The notes: generated by a model from the sequence alone, not told the origin. A stretch of 64,000 bases of DNA from an uncultured Verrucomicrobiota bacterium (GCA_902495005.1 CABUVL010000002.1:62001-126000); one strand, 5' to 3'; counted from the stretch's first letter, positions 37,660 to 47,840 are shown. Numbers and translations: made by a program.

Positions 37660-38042
37660 TAATTTTCTTTTAGGTGTATCCCTGGGCCTTTAGTTGTTTA
37701 TGGCTTTTGCGCTCTTAATCTCTTGAAATTCTTTTAAATAGTTTAGTTCTTTAAAGACGTGTATCTTCTAAGTGCCCCCTTAAGTAACTTTGCTCCTGAG
37801 ACCTGTGTGCTTTTTTAAATGTTTTTAAGTAAGTACTTGTGCATCTTTTTAATCTTCGTGCACCCTTTAAGCGCTACAACACTTGAACGCTTGCCCTTGA
37901 ATATTTGCCCCCAGTTAAGCTCTGTACTTATTTAAGTGCTTGCCCCTTTAAATGCTGCGCCCTTTTTAATTGGCGGATGTTTATAATTTTTTGCCCCTTG
38001 TCCCGGTTTTGCGCCTTATTCTGGCTTTGCCCCTTGTTCTGG
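37660..38042. repeat. degenerate ~17-bp tandem repeat array next to tRNA-Arg
   Basis: The plus strand can be cut into about 16-20 consecutive units of 15-19 bases with the loose core cttgcccctttaa. The three units closest to the tRNA are 18 bases each and well conserved: 37989-38006, 38007-38024 and 38025-38042 (TTTTGCCCCTTGTCCCGG and variants). The last unit includes the CCA end of tRNA-Arg, and on the minus strand each of these units begins CCA/CCG. Conservation decays away from the tRNA. It lacks the exact repeats and unique spacers of a CRISPR. Confidence 0.6.
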
Positions 38043-38115
38043 CGGGGAAAATGGGAGTCGAACCCATGACCTTCGGTTTAGAAGACCGCTGCTCTATCCA
38101 CTGAGCTACTTCCCC
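38040..38115 (-). tRNA. tRNA-Arg (anticodon TCT)
   Basis: Acceptor GGGGAAG pairs with TTTCCCC; discriminator G; CCA is encoded. The anticodon loop CTTCTAA gives TCT, reading AGA/AGG. T-loop GTTCGACTC. One mismatch sits at the base of the anticodon stem. It follows the CAT tRNA by 27 bases on the same strand. Confidence 0.92.
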
Positions 38116-38142
38116 GAGGTCTTCAATTGAAATGCATAAACT

Positions 38143-38217
<75 letters not shown>

Positions 38218-38390
38218 AATGACATTAATAGATAAATTATATGAAATAAAGTCAAGTTAATATGTAAGGCAGTGTTAAGTAAGTGATTGTACTGCAGCTT
38301 TAATAAATAAAGTTGGCTGGCGGTACAGTTATTTTTCAAACAAAATGTGGACTTTTGGCTTTATATTTTTCATAATGAAGTAGAGGGCTT

Positions 38391-38828
38391 ATGTTATTAC
38401 ACGCTTTTGTATGTTTTATTTATAAACGGTTAGGGATGCCCATCCCGGAGGTTAATGAAGAATCAAAATATGATTTTATTGTAGATGAGCACTGGGCTGT
38501 GTCCATATACGTTCAACAGAAACATTTTGTAATCCAAGCTAAGGTAGGGAAGCCTTTATCGCCTGCGCACGAAGAAGAGAATCGCAATTTACTCATGAAT
38601 CTGTTGGATTTTAAACTAAAAACGATGCGTGTTATGGATGAAGTTGTATGTTTGGACAAAGACACGCAACAATTATATTGCCGCAAGTTCTTGGATCCGG
38701 AGACGTTAAATGAAAAGAATGCGTGGGAGGTTTTTGATGATTTTTTGGTGAATATTGAAATTATTGAAGAGCGCTTTTTTGAAGAAAAACCTACGCAAGA
38801 GCGTATGAATCCAGATTTTTTACTTTAA
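38391..38828 (+). CDS. type III secretion chaperone-like protein (CesT/SctG-type)
   Basis: A 145-residue acidic protein whose length, low pI and secondary-structure pattern fit class I T3SS chaperones (CesT/SycE). It has an N-terminal helix, strands around residues 25-55 (YDFIVDEHWAVSIYVQ), a long helix (PLSPAHEEENRNLLMNLLDF), strands, and a C-terminal helix. There is no signal peptide. The assignment leans on its position eight bases before the T3SS secretin gene, so it may serve the secretin, a nearby effector or the translocon. Specific substrate unknown. An AT-rich leader lies upstream. Confidence 0.6.
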   Translation: MLLHAFVCFIYKRLGMPIPEVNEESKYDFIVDEHWAVSIYVQQKHFVIQAKVGKPLSPAHEEENRNLLMNLLDFKLKTMRVMDEVVCLDKDTQQLYCRKFLDPETLNEKNAWEVFDDFLVNIEIIEERFFEEKPTQERMNPDFLL

Positions 38829-38835
38829 ACTGCAC

Positions 38836-40740
38836 ATGAGGATATTATTCAACTGCCTTTGCGCTTACGGAGTGTGTTTGTTGACGCACTTATACGCAGA
38901 TGCAGTGAATATTAACGACAATCCTGTTGCGTCAGAAAAAAAAGAATTTGTTGAAAAGGAAGATAAATCTGAAAAAAAAGTCTCTGCCCGTCCGAAGAAA
39001 GGCTCTAAAAAAGTAGATCACTTGTTTTGGCCGCATTCCTTGGTGTATCATTTTTCCTTTGGAGAAAAATTACCCAACATGTTGAAAGACTTTTGCAGCA
39101 TGCAAGATATCAATGTGGTTTTAAGTCAGACATTACTCAGCAGCGATAAAACGGTCCACCGCTCATTTAAGGATTTATATCCGGTTGAATTGTGGTCTCA
39201 ATTGACAAAGTCGTACGGCTTGTTGTGGTTTTACGATGGGAATGTTTTATACGTCTATGATTCCACAGAATGCGAAACGAAAACCCTACAGGTGCACCCC
39301 GATCAAGTGGATGCCTTGGTCTCCATTATTAATCAGTTGGGATTTTACAGCTCTCGCATTGGATTAACAACTTTCAAAGAGGGCGGCATTATTATTGCGA
39401 GTGGAACACCTAAGTTTATTCAAATTCTGGAGGAAATCACAAAAAACATGCGCTTTTATAAGCAAAACATGTCGGACGACGTGGATGTCCGAGTTTTCTT
39501 GTTGAAGCATGCGTGGGCTTTAGATCGGACCATTGGTAGTGTGCAGGTGCCGGGTGTGGCGACTTTGTTAAATGATATTTTGGGCAATGCAAAAAAACAA
39601 GGAGAAGAGGCGAATAAGTCGGTTATAGATACGAAAATTGCCCACAAGGTGCAAGCGATTGGAGGCTTAGCAAATGAGACAAAAGATCTTAAAAGTAATG
39701 CGGATGTAAGTAATAAGGAACAGAAAAAAGGCATAGATGACAAAAAAGAACCTGCGCTGCCTCAAGGGGGGGTTATTACGACAGATGGGCGACAAAATGC
39801 ACTTATAATTAAGGATGTCAGAAAAAATTTCCCCCTGTACGAAAAGTTAATTGCGAAATTGGATGTGCCGTTAGAATTAATTGAAATTCAAGCGGCCATT
39901 GTCAACGTTGATCGCAATATGGGCTTGGGCATTGGAACGAATTTTATTAAGGCGGGAGACGGTACAAAGCATATAATTACCATTCAACCTTTAAAAACAG
40001 ATGGAGAAGGTTTGGATTTTTCAGGGAAATTGAGTGGTATTGTAAACGGAAAGGAATTTCTAACCACCATTCAGTGTTTGGAAAATTCGAGTTTGTCAAA
40101 GGTTTTGGCGCGCCCATCCGTGGTTACGATGGACAATATTACGGCGGTTATGGATAGAAGTGAAACAATTTATCTGCCGATTACTTCGCAAAAAAGTTCG
40201 GATATGTATTCCGTTACGGGAAGTACGAAGTTAAGTGTGACCCCGCATATTATTTGTGACGAGAACGGCCGTAGACAAATTCAATTGCTCTTAGATATTA
40301 AGGACGAATCTGTTATGCCAAGTACGAAAGAAAAGGATAAATACAGCGTAAGTTCTTCGTCAATTTTAACACAAGCGGTGGTTTATGAGAACCAAAGTGT
40401 GCTTGTTGGTGGCTATTTTAATGAAAGCTTTAATAAAAATGAACAAGGGATCCCTTTCTTAAAGGATATTCCTATTTTGGGATATGCCTTTAAAAATAAG
40501 TTGAAAAATAAGCAAGTTTGCGAGCGTTTATTTTTGATCACGCCTACGATTATCCACCTGTCTGCCAGCCAAGCAGATCATTATTCGCAATTCTTTGAGA
40601 CGCCATCTCCTATGTTTAAAGCCAGTGAATCTTTTGTGCCACAAAAAGCCCAAGAGGCGTCTGATCAAGAGGGCGATGAAGACAGTGATGAGGATGGAGA
40701 TGAAGATGAGGATGATGAAGAGGAATATGACGATGAATAG
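38836..40740 (+). CDS. sctC: type III secretion outer-membrane secretin SctC
   Basis: The outer-membrane ring of the injectisome. The 634-residue protein has a signal peptide (residues 1-about 22), then a T3SS-specific N0/N1 region with LLWFYDGNVLYVYDS and VDVRVFLLKHAWALDRTI. A Lys/Glu-rich insertion follows near 250-310, then N3 and the secretin domain with VLVGGYFNESF, GIPFLKDIPILGYAF and LFLITPTII. YDGNVLYVY and the KHAW motif separate T3SS secretins from GspD/PilQ. The C-terminus is unusual: about 28 residues almost all Asp/Glu, where others carry a pilotin-binding segment. No other injectisome gene is in the window. Confidence 0.88.
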   Translation: MRILFNCLCAYGVCLLTHLYADAVNINDNPVASEKKEFVEKEDKSEKKVSARPKKGSKKVDHLFWPHSLVYHFSFGEKLPNMLKDFCSMQDINVVLSQTLLSSDKTVHRSFKDLYPVELWSQLTKSYGLLWFYDGNVLYVYDSTECETKTLQVHPDQVDALVSIINQLGFYSSRIGLTTFKEGGIIIASGTPKFIQILEEITKNMRFYKQNMSDDVDVRVFLLKHAWALDRTIGSVQVPGVATLLNDILGNAKKQGEEANKSVIDTKIAHKVQAIGGLANETKDLKSNADVSNKEQKKGIDDKKEPALPQGGVITTDGRQNALIIKDVRKNFPLYEKLIAKLDVPLELIEIQAAIVNVDRNMGLGIGTNFIKAGDGTKHIITIQPLKTDGEGLDFSGKLSGIVNGKEFLTTIQCLENSSLSKVLARPSVVTMDNITAVMDRSETIYLPITSQKSSDMYSVTGSTKLSVTPHIICDENGRRQIQLLLDIKDESVMPSTKEKDKYSVSSSSILTQAVVYENQSVLVGGYFNESFNKNEQGIPFLKDIPILGYAFKNKLKNKQVCERLFLITPTIIHLSASQADHYSQFFETPSPMFKASESFVPQKAQEASDQEGDEDSDEDGDEDEDDEEEYDDE

Positions 40741-41341
40741 CTTGTCCGTACGTTAGACACTTAATTGGACACCGCTTCGATAATTAGTCAATGGAGATCG
40801 AAAAAGACCAGCTTAAGCCACATGAATGCTTTTTTAAGCTAGTGATATAATGACCGCTTACAGGCTAAATACCGTTTGATGGAGTTCACAATCATTATCG
40901 CGTTGGGTCAAGATGTATCGTTTAATACGGGGAAGGGTTTTAGGCTTAGGTAATGGCGATGATTGGCAAAGCTTTGTTCGCACTTTTATTGACAATGTTC
41001 TCTGCATGCCATTCTCGAGCATGCAAGCCCAATTTGTGCGGCTTTTAATGGGTATATTCTCTTAGGTGAACAATTTTAGGCTATATTTGCCATTGTATGA
41101 GTTATATTAGCTGCCTTGACCGCTGATTTTTGTTCGTGATAAGCTCATTATTTTGAAAAATCTAGCTTTGTTTAATTGTATTTTAGATCGATTTTACTGA
41201 TTTTAAGAAAGTTATTGGGGCCTAAGCAAACGATTTTGTTTGATGTTTTATATTTGTTGATAATTAGTTAAATAAATGTGCTTGATGAGGCCTAAATGCT
41301 ATCTCATGGGTAAGCTTAAGTGAAGAGGTCCAAAAATAATA
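40741..41341. other. 600-base stretch without a recognised gene
   Basis: AT-rich DNA after sctC. It holds a small inverted repeat AGCTTAA...TTAAGCT (40810-40840), without a T-run, and GCATGC twice near 41005-41030. No coding frame, RNA gene or clear sctC terminator was seen. Confidence 0.4.
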
Positions 41342-41385
41342 AAGGTTCCCTAAGAAATTTTTTGAAAATAATTTTAGGGAACCTT
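41342..41385 (-). terminator. rho-independent terminator of the GAF-PilB gene
   Basis: AAGGTTCCCTAA (41342-41353) pairs perfectly over 12 bp with TTAGGGAACCTT (41374-41385); on the minus strand it is followed by TTATTATTTTT. It is 12 bases after the stop of the minus-strand gene. Confidence 0.8.
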
Positions 41386-41396
41386 CAAGTAATGGG

Positions 41397-43613
41397 TTAT
41401 GCAATTTTATCGGGAGGAGCGGTTGAAACTGCCTCTAGCAGTGTCGTAATCCCTTCTTTGACTTTTAATAGTGCATCCTGGTGAAGCGTTAACATGCCGT
41501 TTTTTATGGCAATTTCTTTGATCGTAGCCGTGTCGGATTTGTTATTAATCGCGTATGTAATTTCGGATGTATTTTCCATGAGCTCATGTATGCCGATACG
41601 GCCTCTCATGCCGGATCCGCCGCAGTAAGGGCATCCTTGGGTTGAAGCTTTTGGGATGTCGCCTGTCCAATTAATGGCGGTTTCCAACAGCCTTTTTTCT
41701 GTTTCGTCTGGTGCACAGCGTTGACAGCACTTGTTGCATACTCTTCTAATTAATCTTTGGGCACAAACCACTAATAAAGATGAAGAAATCATGAATGGGT
41801 CAATACCCATATCAGTAAAACGTGCGATTGTTGAAGGTGCATCGTTGGTGTGTAATGTACTCAATAGAAGGTGTCCCGTCAAAGCAGCTTCTATGGCGAT
41901 TTCGGCAGTTTCTTGATCACGAATTTCTCCAACGAGAATAACATCCGGATCCATACGAAGGAATGATCTTAGCGCTGCTGCAAAGGTTAGTCCGATCGAT
42001 TTATGGGTTTGTAATTGGTTGACACCAGATAGGGTGTATTCGATAGGATCTTCTGCTGTTTGAATGTTTATTTCGGGACTTGCAATTTCCTTTAAAGCTG
42101 AAAAAAGGGTCATTGATTTACCGGAACCTGTTGGTCCACAGTGTAAGATCATGCCATACGGTTGACGAATACACTTTCGGTACGTTTGCAAATTGTGTTC
42201 AGAGAAACCGAGTGCCGTAATGGGCAAGGCCGACTTGCGTTTATCGAGAATACGCATGACGATTTTTTCCCCGAACATGGAGGGGCATGTTGCAACCCGC
42301 AAATCGATATTTATTTTTTTGGGCGTAAATTTTGAAAAATCAATACGACCGTCCTGTGGCAAGCGTTTTTGCGCAATGTCCAAATCGCACATAATTTTTA
42401 TACGCGCAACGATGGCTGCACATGCCTTAATAGGTAGATTGAGTTTTTCGACACAGATACCGTCAATACGGTACCTTATCAGCAATCGATTTTCTTGTGG
42501 CTCAATGTGAATATCACTGGCGCCCGCGTAATAGGCATCTTCAATGATTTTATTGACAAGTTGGACAACCGGTGCACTTGCTTCTGTTTCTGCTTTTAGG
42601 TCGTCGATATTAACATTCGCGGCAGCTTCTAGTTGTTTATATTCTTCTTCAATTTGAGAAGTAATCGCGTTAATTGTTTGCCCCGTTTCAAAAACGCTTT
42701 GATTGTCGTTGTCCTTAAAAATGTCGGGATAAAATTCGCGACACAAGTCGTCAAATAAGGAGGCGGGAACAACAATCACTTGATCGATTATAAATTGCGT
42801 CTTGAAGCTAAATGCCTCGCGGTTTTGATAATCGAGTGGGTTTTTCATGACCACACCCACGCTTCGGTCGGACAACAATTTGTAAGGGAAAACACCTGTT
42901 GCAACGACAATGTCCCCGCTAATTGTCTCTACAAAATCTTTGTCGATCTCGAGGTCTTCAATGCGGCTTACAAGCGGTGTGTCGGTGAAATTTGCGATGT
43001 AACGAGCCGTATCTTTTTCATTTAATTCATACCTTGGATCTAAGATGCGCAGGAGCAAAGAGGAGGTGTATTCGGCAATTTCCTGCAGATATTCGAGGTC
43101 TTTCTGCGTTAAATAAGGTGACTCCTGATTTGGTTCTTTGTTCAGTACTTGAATGGCTCCAATGACACGTTGATCCTTGAGTGGAACCGTTAACATGGAG
43201 GTGATCTCAAAGTCTGAATTTTTATTTAAAGTGTACAATTCATTCCCATTGTCATCCTTGGTAAAAATATTGCTTTCGCCTGTTTGAATGACTTTACCAA
43301 CAAGACCTGTGCCCAGTGGGATGCGTAGCTTGAGTAATTGTTCCTTTTTATCGTTAAATTTTTTTTCCAAATTGGGTTGTTCTTCCCAAAGTGATGGAGA
43401 GTAATAAACGTATTTAAAGGCAATTTGGTCACCTTCGATTAAGTACAATGTAATACTTTGGGCCCTTAATTCGTCAATGACTTTTGTGGCCGTCAATTCA
43501 ATAATGGAATCTAAGTCCTCTTTGGTCGGTGTAGATTTGGATATAATCTTTAGCAACAAAGATCGCTTGAGCGTTTTTGACAGATTGGATTTTTGAGGTG
43601 CATTGACGACCAT
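41397..43613 (-). CDS. GAF-domain GspE/PilB-type secretion ATPase
   Basis: A hexameric ATPase that powers type IV pilus or type II secretion assembly. The 738 residues comprise an N-terminal GAF domain (about 25-190), a GspE N-terminal domain (210-320), and the ATPase with ASDIHIEP, Walker A CGPTGSGKSMT (about 490-500), DPDVILVGEIRDQETA and ALTGHLLLSTLHTNDA. A C-terminal zinc site (CNKC, CPYC) follows. GAF fusion is common in verrucomicrobial PilB. No pilin, PilC or PilQ gene is adjacent. The terminator at 41342-41385 ends the transcript. Confidence 0.92.
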   Translation of the reverse strand: MVVNAPQKSNLSKTLKRSLLLKIISKSTPTKEDLDSIIELTATKVIDELRAQSITLYLIEGDQIAFKYVYYSPSLWEEQPNLEKKFNDKKEQLLKLRIPLGTGLVGKVIQTGESNIFTKDDNGNELYTLNKNSDFEITSMLTVPLKDQRVIGAIQVLNKEPNQESPYLTQKDLEYLQEIAEYTSSLLLRILDPRYELNEKDTARYIANFTDTPLVSRIEDLEIDKDFVETISGDIVVATGVFPYKLLSDRSVGVVMKNPLDYQNREAFSFKTQFIIDQVIVVPASLFDDLCREFYPDIFKDNDNQSVFETGQTINAITSQIEEEYKQLEAAANVNIDDLKAETEASAPVVQLVNKIIEDAYYAGASDIHIEPQENRLLIRYRIDGICVEKLNLPIKACAAIVARIKIMCDLDIAQKRLPQDGRIDFSKFTPKKINIDLRVATCPSMFGEKIVMRILDKRKSALPITALGFSEHNLQTYRKCIRQPYGMILHCGPTGSGKSMTLFSALKEIASPEINIQTAEDPIEYTLSGVNQLQTHKSIGLTFAAALRSFLRMDPDVILVGEIRDQETAEIAIEAALTGHLLLSTLHTNDAPSTIARFTDMGIDPFMISSSLLVVCAQRLIRRVCNKCCQRCAPDETEKRLLETAINWTGDIPKASTQGCPYCGGSGMRGRIGIHELMENTSEITYAINNKSDTATIKEIAIKNGMLTLHQDALLKVKEGITTLLEAVSTAPPDKIA

Positions 43614-43882
43614 AATTTATGTTAGTTTAATCAAATTACTCGGCTTAAGCAAGTGGTTTGTTTGAATTTTGCAAAAAGGAAGTACGTGGCTTGTAAGTAC
43701 AATGCTGTAGAAAAGAGGGGAGAGCTTGTTCTTAATGACGTGTTAGAAGGGAATTTATTTAACAAAACTATTGCACATTCCCTTGCATTTCTATTAAATA
43801 ATAAGCCACATGTAAGCTGGGGGCGAAATTAGTTTAATTAAAGGTTGTGAAATAGGAGATTGAGACTTTTTTATTGTAATGT

Positions 43883-46336
43883 ATGAAGCAGTTAGTGATT
43901 GCTGAAAAACCGAGTGTTGCCAAAGACTTGGCGAAGGCGTTGGGTAATTTTAAACAAAATAAACAAGGATATTTTGAACGTGATGACATGATCATTGCAT
44001 CCGCAGCGGGTCACCTTGTTGAACTGTACATGCCTGAAAATTTTGATGCCAAGTACAAGCGGTGGACATTGAGTACCTTGCCTATACTGCCTGAAAAATT
44101 TCTTTTAAAGCCCATTGAAAAGAGTAAAGCGCGATTTGACTTATTGAAGAAGCTTATGACGAATAAGGAGGTATCGAGCTTTATCAATGCGTGCGATGCG
44201 GGGCGAGAGGGAGAGCTGATCTTTACTTACCTGTACGAACTGGTGGCTTGCAATAAACCTCAACAACGCTTGTGGCTGTCATCCATGACACCGGGAGCCA
44301 TCCGAGAGGCGTTTGAGCATCTGAGAACTTCGGAAAATATGCAGCCCTTGCAAGATGCCGCGCGTTGTAGGGCGGAGGCCGATTGGTTGGTCGGAATTAA
44401 CGGTACGCGTGCGGTGACAGGACGCTTATTCGGGTACAAGCGTCGTGAAGTGGCTTCTGTGGGGCGTGTGCAAACGCCGACGTTGGCTTTAATTTGTGAA
44501 AGGGAAGCGCAAATCAACAATTTTACTCCGCAAACTTTTTGGCGTGTCAAGGGGCAATTCCACATTACACGAGGGACTTATGAAGCTTACTTACAAAAGG
44601 ATCCTAGCCAAGTTGCGCGTGAGATGAATCCACATGACCGTAGCGATCGTTTTTGGGATTTAGAAAACATTCAACGAGATGTGGAAGCTTTGAATGCCCT
44701 CGTGGGGCAGGTGGCTCAAGTGACGGAGACGGTCAAAAAAACAAGACAGTCGTCGCCGCGGCTTTTTGATTTAACGTCTCTGCAACGCGAATGTAATCAA
44801 CGTTACGGGTATTCGGCCAAAATGACCTTGGATTTGGCGCAAAGTTTGTACGAAAAGCACAAGGTGTTAACTTACCCGCGTACGGATTCGAGGGCTCTCC
44901 CGGAGGATTACGCGCCGGTATGCGCTTCTGTGATGACGCACCTGGAAGCATCTTATCAAGGTTTGGCTCAAAAGATTTTGACGAATCAGTGGATTCAGCC
45001 ACACCAAAAGACAATTTTTAACAACAAGGCGATCTCAGATCACTTTGCAATTATTCCGACGGAAACAAGTCCGAAGAATTTGAGTGAATTTGAGAGGAAA
45101 GTGTACGATTTGGTCGTAAGACGATTTTTATCGGTATTTTTCCCGCCAGCAGAATTTTTAATGACGACGCGTTTAACTTCTCTTGCAGGCTTTACCTTTA
45201 AAACGGAAGGTAAGGTTTTGGTTAATCCAGGATGGTTAGAGGTCGTCAATAAAACGGATCTAAAAGAAGTATTGCCTGTTTTAGTTCCCGAGGACCATCA
45301 AAGTGCAACGGTTGTAAATATAGAACGCCTGGAAGATGTAACACGTCCGCCGGCGCGTTTTACGGAAGCAACTTTATTGGCCAGTATGGAACGTGCCGGG
45401 CAACTTGTAGAAGATGATGAACTCGCTGAAGCGATGAGTGAGAAGGGACTTGGAACACCTGCCACGAGGGCTCAGATTATCGAGAATCTCATTGGGACTC
45501 GGTACATCGAGCGTCAAGACAAAGAGTTGGTCCCGACTTCAAAGGCCGAGCAGTTACTCGATTTCTTGCAAGTTGTGAAGGTGCAAGAATTGGCGAGTCC
45601 CGCATTGACGGGAGAATGGGAATACCGTTTGCTTTTGATCCAAAATGGACAACTCAGTAGGACGCAGTTTATGTCGGATATTCGATTAATGACCTCTAAA
45701 ATTGTAGAGAGCATTCTTGCTTTTAAAGAAAATGACCAAGAGGGTCGTACAACACAACTCATTGCTCCAAGTGACGGATTACCGATGCTTGAAACATTTC
45801 GATGCTTCCGTTCCCAGGACGGGAAAATCGTTATTTTTAAGCTTATAGGCAACCGTAAGATGAGCGAAGAGGAGATTAAAACCTTATTGCAGAATAAATC
45901 AATAGGGCCTCTGTCAGGTTTTCGTTCAAAAACCGGTAAAACTTTTAATGCGATTCTTGACTTAACGGATGATTACCAAGTTAAGTTTAGGTTTAACGAA
46001 AAAGACGGCCGAGAAGAGCTTGAAGATGACCTCTCTCAGTACGCAGCGGTTGGCGTTTGTCCCGTATGCCACGGGGTTGTACGTGTAACGGACAGTAATT
46101 TTGTTTGTGAAAATAATCAAAACGGATGCTCTTTTCGTGTGTCGAGGACCTTGCTTGGACGTGTGATCGACAACGAGCAGTTTGAAAAATTGTTGTCAGC
46201 CGGTAAAACAGATTTGCTGGATCATTTCCGCTCTAAACGGACCGGTAAATTATTTGCGGCTTACTTGGTCTTGGAAGAAAATGGCAAGATTGGTTTTGAG
46301 TTTGCTAAGAAGACTAAGGTAAAGGCTATTCCGTAA
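43883..46336 (+). CDS. topB: DNA topoisomerase III (type IA)
   Basis: A type IA topoisomerase that decatenates and resolves recombination intermediates. The 817 residues are longer than E. coli TopB (653). The TOPRIM domain has IAEKPSVAKDLAKAL and DAGREGELI; the active-site tyrosine lies in VLTYPRTDSR; VGRVQTPTLAL is typical of TopB. The extra C-terminus, from about 620, has two repeat-like segments and a Cys cluster (CPVC...CENNQNGC), as in some Bacteroidota and Verrucomicrobiota proteins. No Shine-Dalgarno. Confidence 0.93.
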   Translation: MKQLVIAEKPSVAKDLAKALGNFKQNKQGYFERDDMIIASAAGHLVELYMPENFDAKYKRWTLSTLPILPEKFLLKPIEKSKARFDLLKKLMTNKEVSSFINACDAGREGELIFTYLYELVACNKPQQRLWLSSMTPGAIREAFEHLRTSENMQPLQDAARCRAEADWLVGINGTRAVTGRLFGYKRREVASVGRVQTPTLALICEREAQINNFTPQTFWRVKGQFHITRGTYEAYLQKDPSQVAREMNPHDRSDRFWDLENIQRDVEALNALVGQVAQVTETVKKTRQSSPRLFDLTSLQRECNQRYGYSAKMTLDLAQSLYEKHKVLTYPRTDSRALPEDYAPVCASVMTHLEASYQGLAQKILTNQWIQPHQKTIFNNKAISDHFAIIPTETSPKNLSEFERKVYDLVVRRFLSVFFPPAEFLMTTRLTSLAGFTFKTEGKVLVNPGWLEVVNKTDLKEVLPVLVPEDHQSATVVNIERLEDVTRPPARFTEATLLASMERAGQLVEDDELAEAMSEKGLGTPATRAQIIENLIGTRYIERQDKELVPTSKAEQLLDFLQVVKVQELASPALTGEWEYRLLLIQNGQLSRTQFMSDIRLMTSKIVESILAFKENDQEGRTTQLIAPSDGLPMLETFRCFRSQDGKIVIFKLIGNRKMSEEEIKTLLQNKSIGPLSGFRSKTGKTFNAILDLTDDYQVKFRFNEKDGREELEDDLSQYAAVGVCPVCHGVVRVTDSNFVCENNQNGCSFRVSRTLLGRVIDNEQFEKLLSAGKTDLLDHFRSKRTGKLFAAYLVLEENGKIGFEFAKKTKVKAIP

Positions 46337-46949
46337 GTCTCATTGTCAAAAACGGAAGCACTAAGGCCACATTCGAAAAAACGCAAGGGGCTGTGACAGT
46401 CGCTTCAAAGTCGTTCGCCAACTTGTAGGGTGGGTTGGGCCCAGAAGCATTAAAGTAATTTTTGTACAGATATAAGGTGGTCTGTGATCGTACCTTGGGA
46501 GGTCGTGTTCGCGGCCGTGTGTAATTTTTCGTGTGTGAGTTTACCGTCATTCAAGTGATAGTTTGATCATTTTTTACCCCTTTTTTTATGTTGCCAACTT
46601 AAATTACTGGCGACGTTCCTGGTCCTTATTGTGATCGACGATGGACGTTTCTTAAAATAACAGCGCTTTATTTTATTTTTTATCACACAGGCAGGCCTTT
46701 CAAGTACCTCATCGAAGGCTTTAATCGCCCTTATCTCGTCAGCCATTTAATGTGACTTTACTTGTTTTTAGACGAGAGCCGTTTTGGCGTCACAACAATT
46801 ATTTTTAATCCATCAAATGTGGACTAAAGTGTCGCTGTTCGAGCAGCAACTCCATCCGTGGGATTTGCCATTGCATTTCAAGAATTAGTTCGGGACTAAT
46901 TTCCAACTTAGTTATTACGATTGTGAGTTGTAACGATCGACTGACTAAA
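46337..46949. other. 613-base stretch without a recognised gene
   Basis: It lies between convergent topB and prmC. A 74-codon minus frame (46326-46550) matches nothing I know. A small perfect inverted repeat AATTAGT-TCGGG-ACTAATT at 46883-46901 could be an operator or weak hairpin. Likely decayed DNA. Confidence 0.4.
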
Positions 46950-47792
46950 TTACAGCCAAGCCCAAAAAAAGCGGTCCCGCTTGCTTAGATCTGTGCTTGA
47001 TTGGGTGTGACTGTAGCCGCATTGTTCTGCAAATTGATGCAAAAAGCTGTGTTGATTTATCCCCGTTTCAAGTACCATAAGGCCGCCCGCGTTAAGGTGA
47101 GCTTGCCCTTGTTGAAGTAAAATTTTCAGGTCAGACAGGCCTTCGTCATTGGCCACCAGTGCGTGTTTCGGTTCAAAAATTTTTACTTCAGCCTGTGCCT
47201 GATTCCATTCACTTTCCGAGAGATAGGGTGGATTGGAAACAATGCAGTCAAATGTGTCGTGAATGTTTTCAAACCAATCGGATTGGATAAATTGAATGCG
47301 ATTCTCGACGTGATTCTCGACGGCATTCTTATGCGCGATGTCCAGTGCGTCTTTGTGCTTGTCACTGGCGACCACTTGGGCGTTCGGAAATAATGTCGCG
47401 AGGGTAATTGCAATGGATCCGCTGCCCGTTCCAAGATCAATGATGCGAGCGGGTGGGGTTGCTTTTGAAAAATATTCGTTTAATTGATAGATGAGCTCTT
47501 CTGTTTCTGGACGAGGAATTAATACGTGTGAATCCACAATTATTTCTTGTCCATAGAATTGCACTGAGCCGATGAGGTATTGCAGCGGATGCCGACGGCC
47601 GCGCATTTTAGCCAGTTCTCTCAAGGTACTTACTTGCTCTTGAGCTAGAGGGCGATCGTAATTTAGAAATAATTCCAAGCGCTTGCAATGTAACACATGT
47701 GCAAGCAACCATTCGGCATCCACGCCCGCATTCTCAATTCCTTTTCTCTGAAAGAACTGTGTCAATTGACACAATGCCTCATTAACGTGCAT
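46950..47792 (-). CDS. prmC: release factor glutamine methyltransferase PrmC
   Basis: PrmC methylates the Gln of the GGQ motif in release factors RF1/RF2. The 280 residues have the N-terminal helical domain, SAM-binding DLGTGSGSIAITLA, and the catalytic NPPYLSESEW motif. It is usually beside prfA; here it follows rpmB by about 48 bases on the same strand. Confidence 0.94.
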   Translation of the reverse strand: MHVNEALCQLTQFFQRKGIENAGVDAEWLLAHVLHCKRLELFLNYDRPLAQEQVSTLRELAKMRGRRHPLQYLIGSVQFYGQEIIVDSHVLIPRPETEELIYQLNEYFSKATPPARIIDLGTGSGSIAITLATLFPNAQVVASDKHKDALDIAHKNAVENHVENRIQFIQSDWFENIHDTFDCIVSNPPYLSESEWNQAQAEVKIFEPKHALVANDEGLSDLKILLQQGQAHLNAGGLMVLETGINQHSFLHQFAEQCGYSHTQSSTDLSKRDRFFWAWL

Positions 47793-47840
47793 AAAATAAA
47801 AACAGCTCTTAACGAACTGTTTTGTGCAATGTTGGAAAGG

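Noticed and set aside
37660..38042. CRISPR array
   Set aside because: Units are adjacent, degenerate and 15-19 bases long with no unique spacers, and no cas gene is near.
46326..46550. 74-codon minus frame after topB
   Set aside because: It overlaps the topB end and has no family-like pattern.
46883..46901. AATTAGT-TCGGG-ACTAATT as a terminator
   Set aside because: Stem is short and AT-rich, and no T-run follows on either strand.
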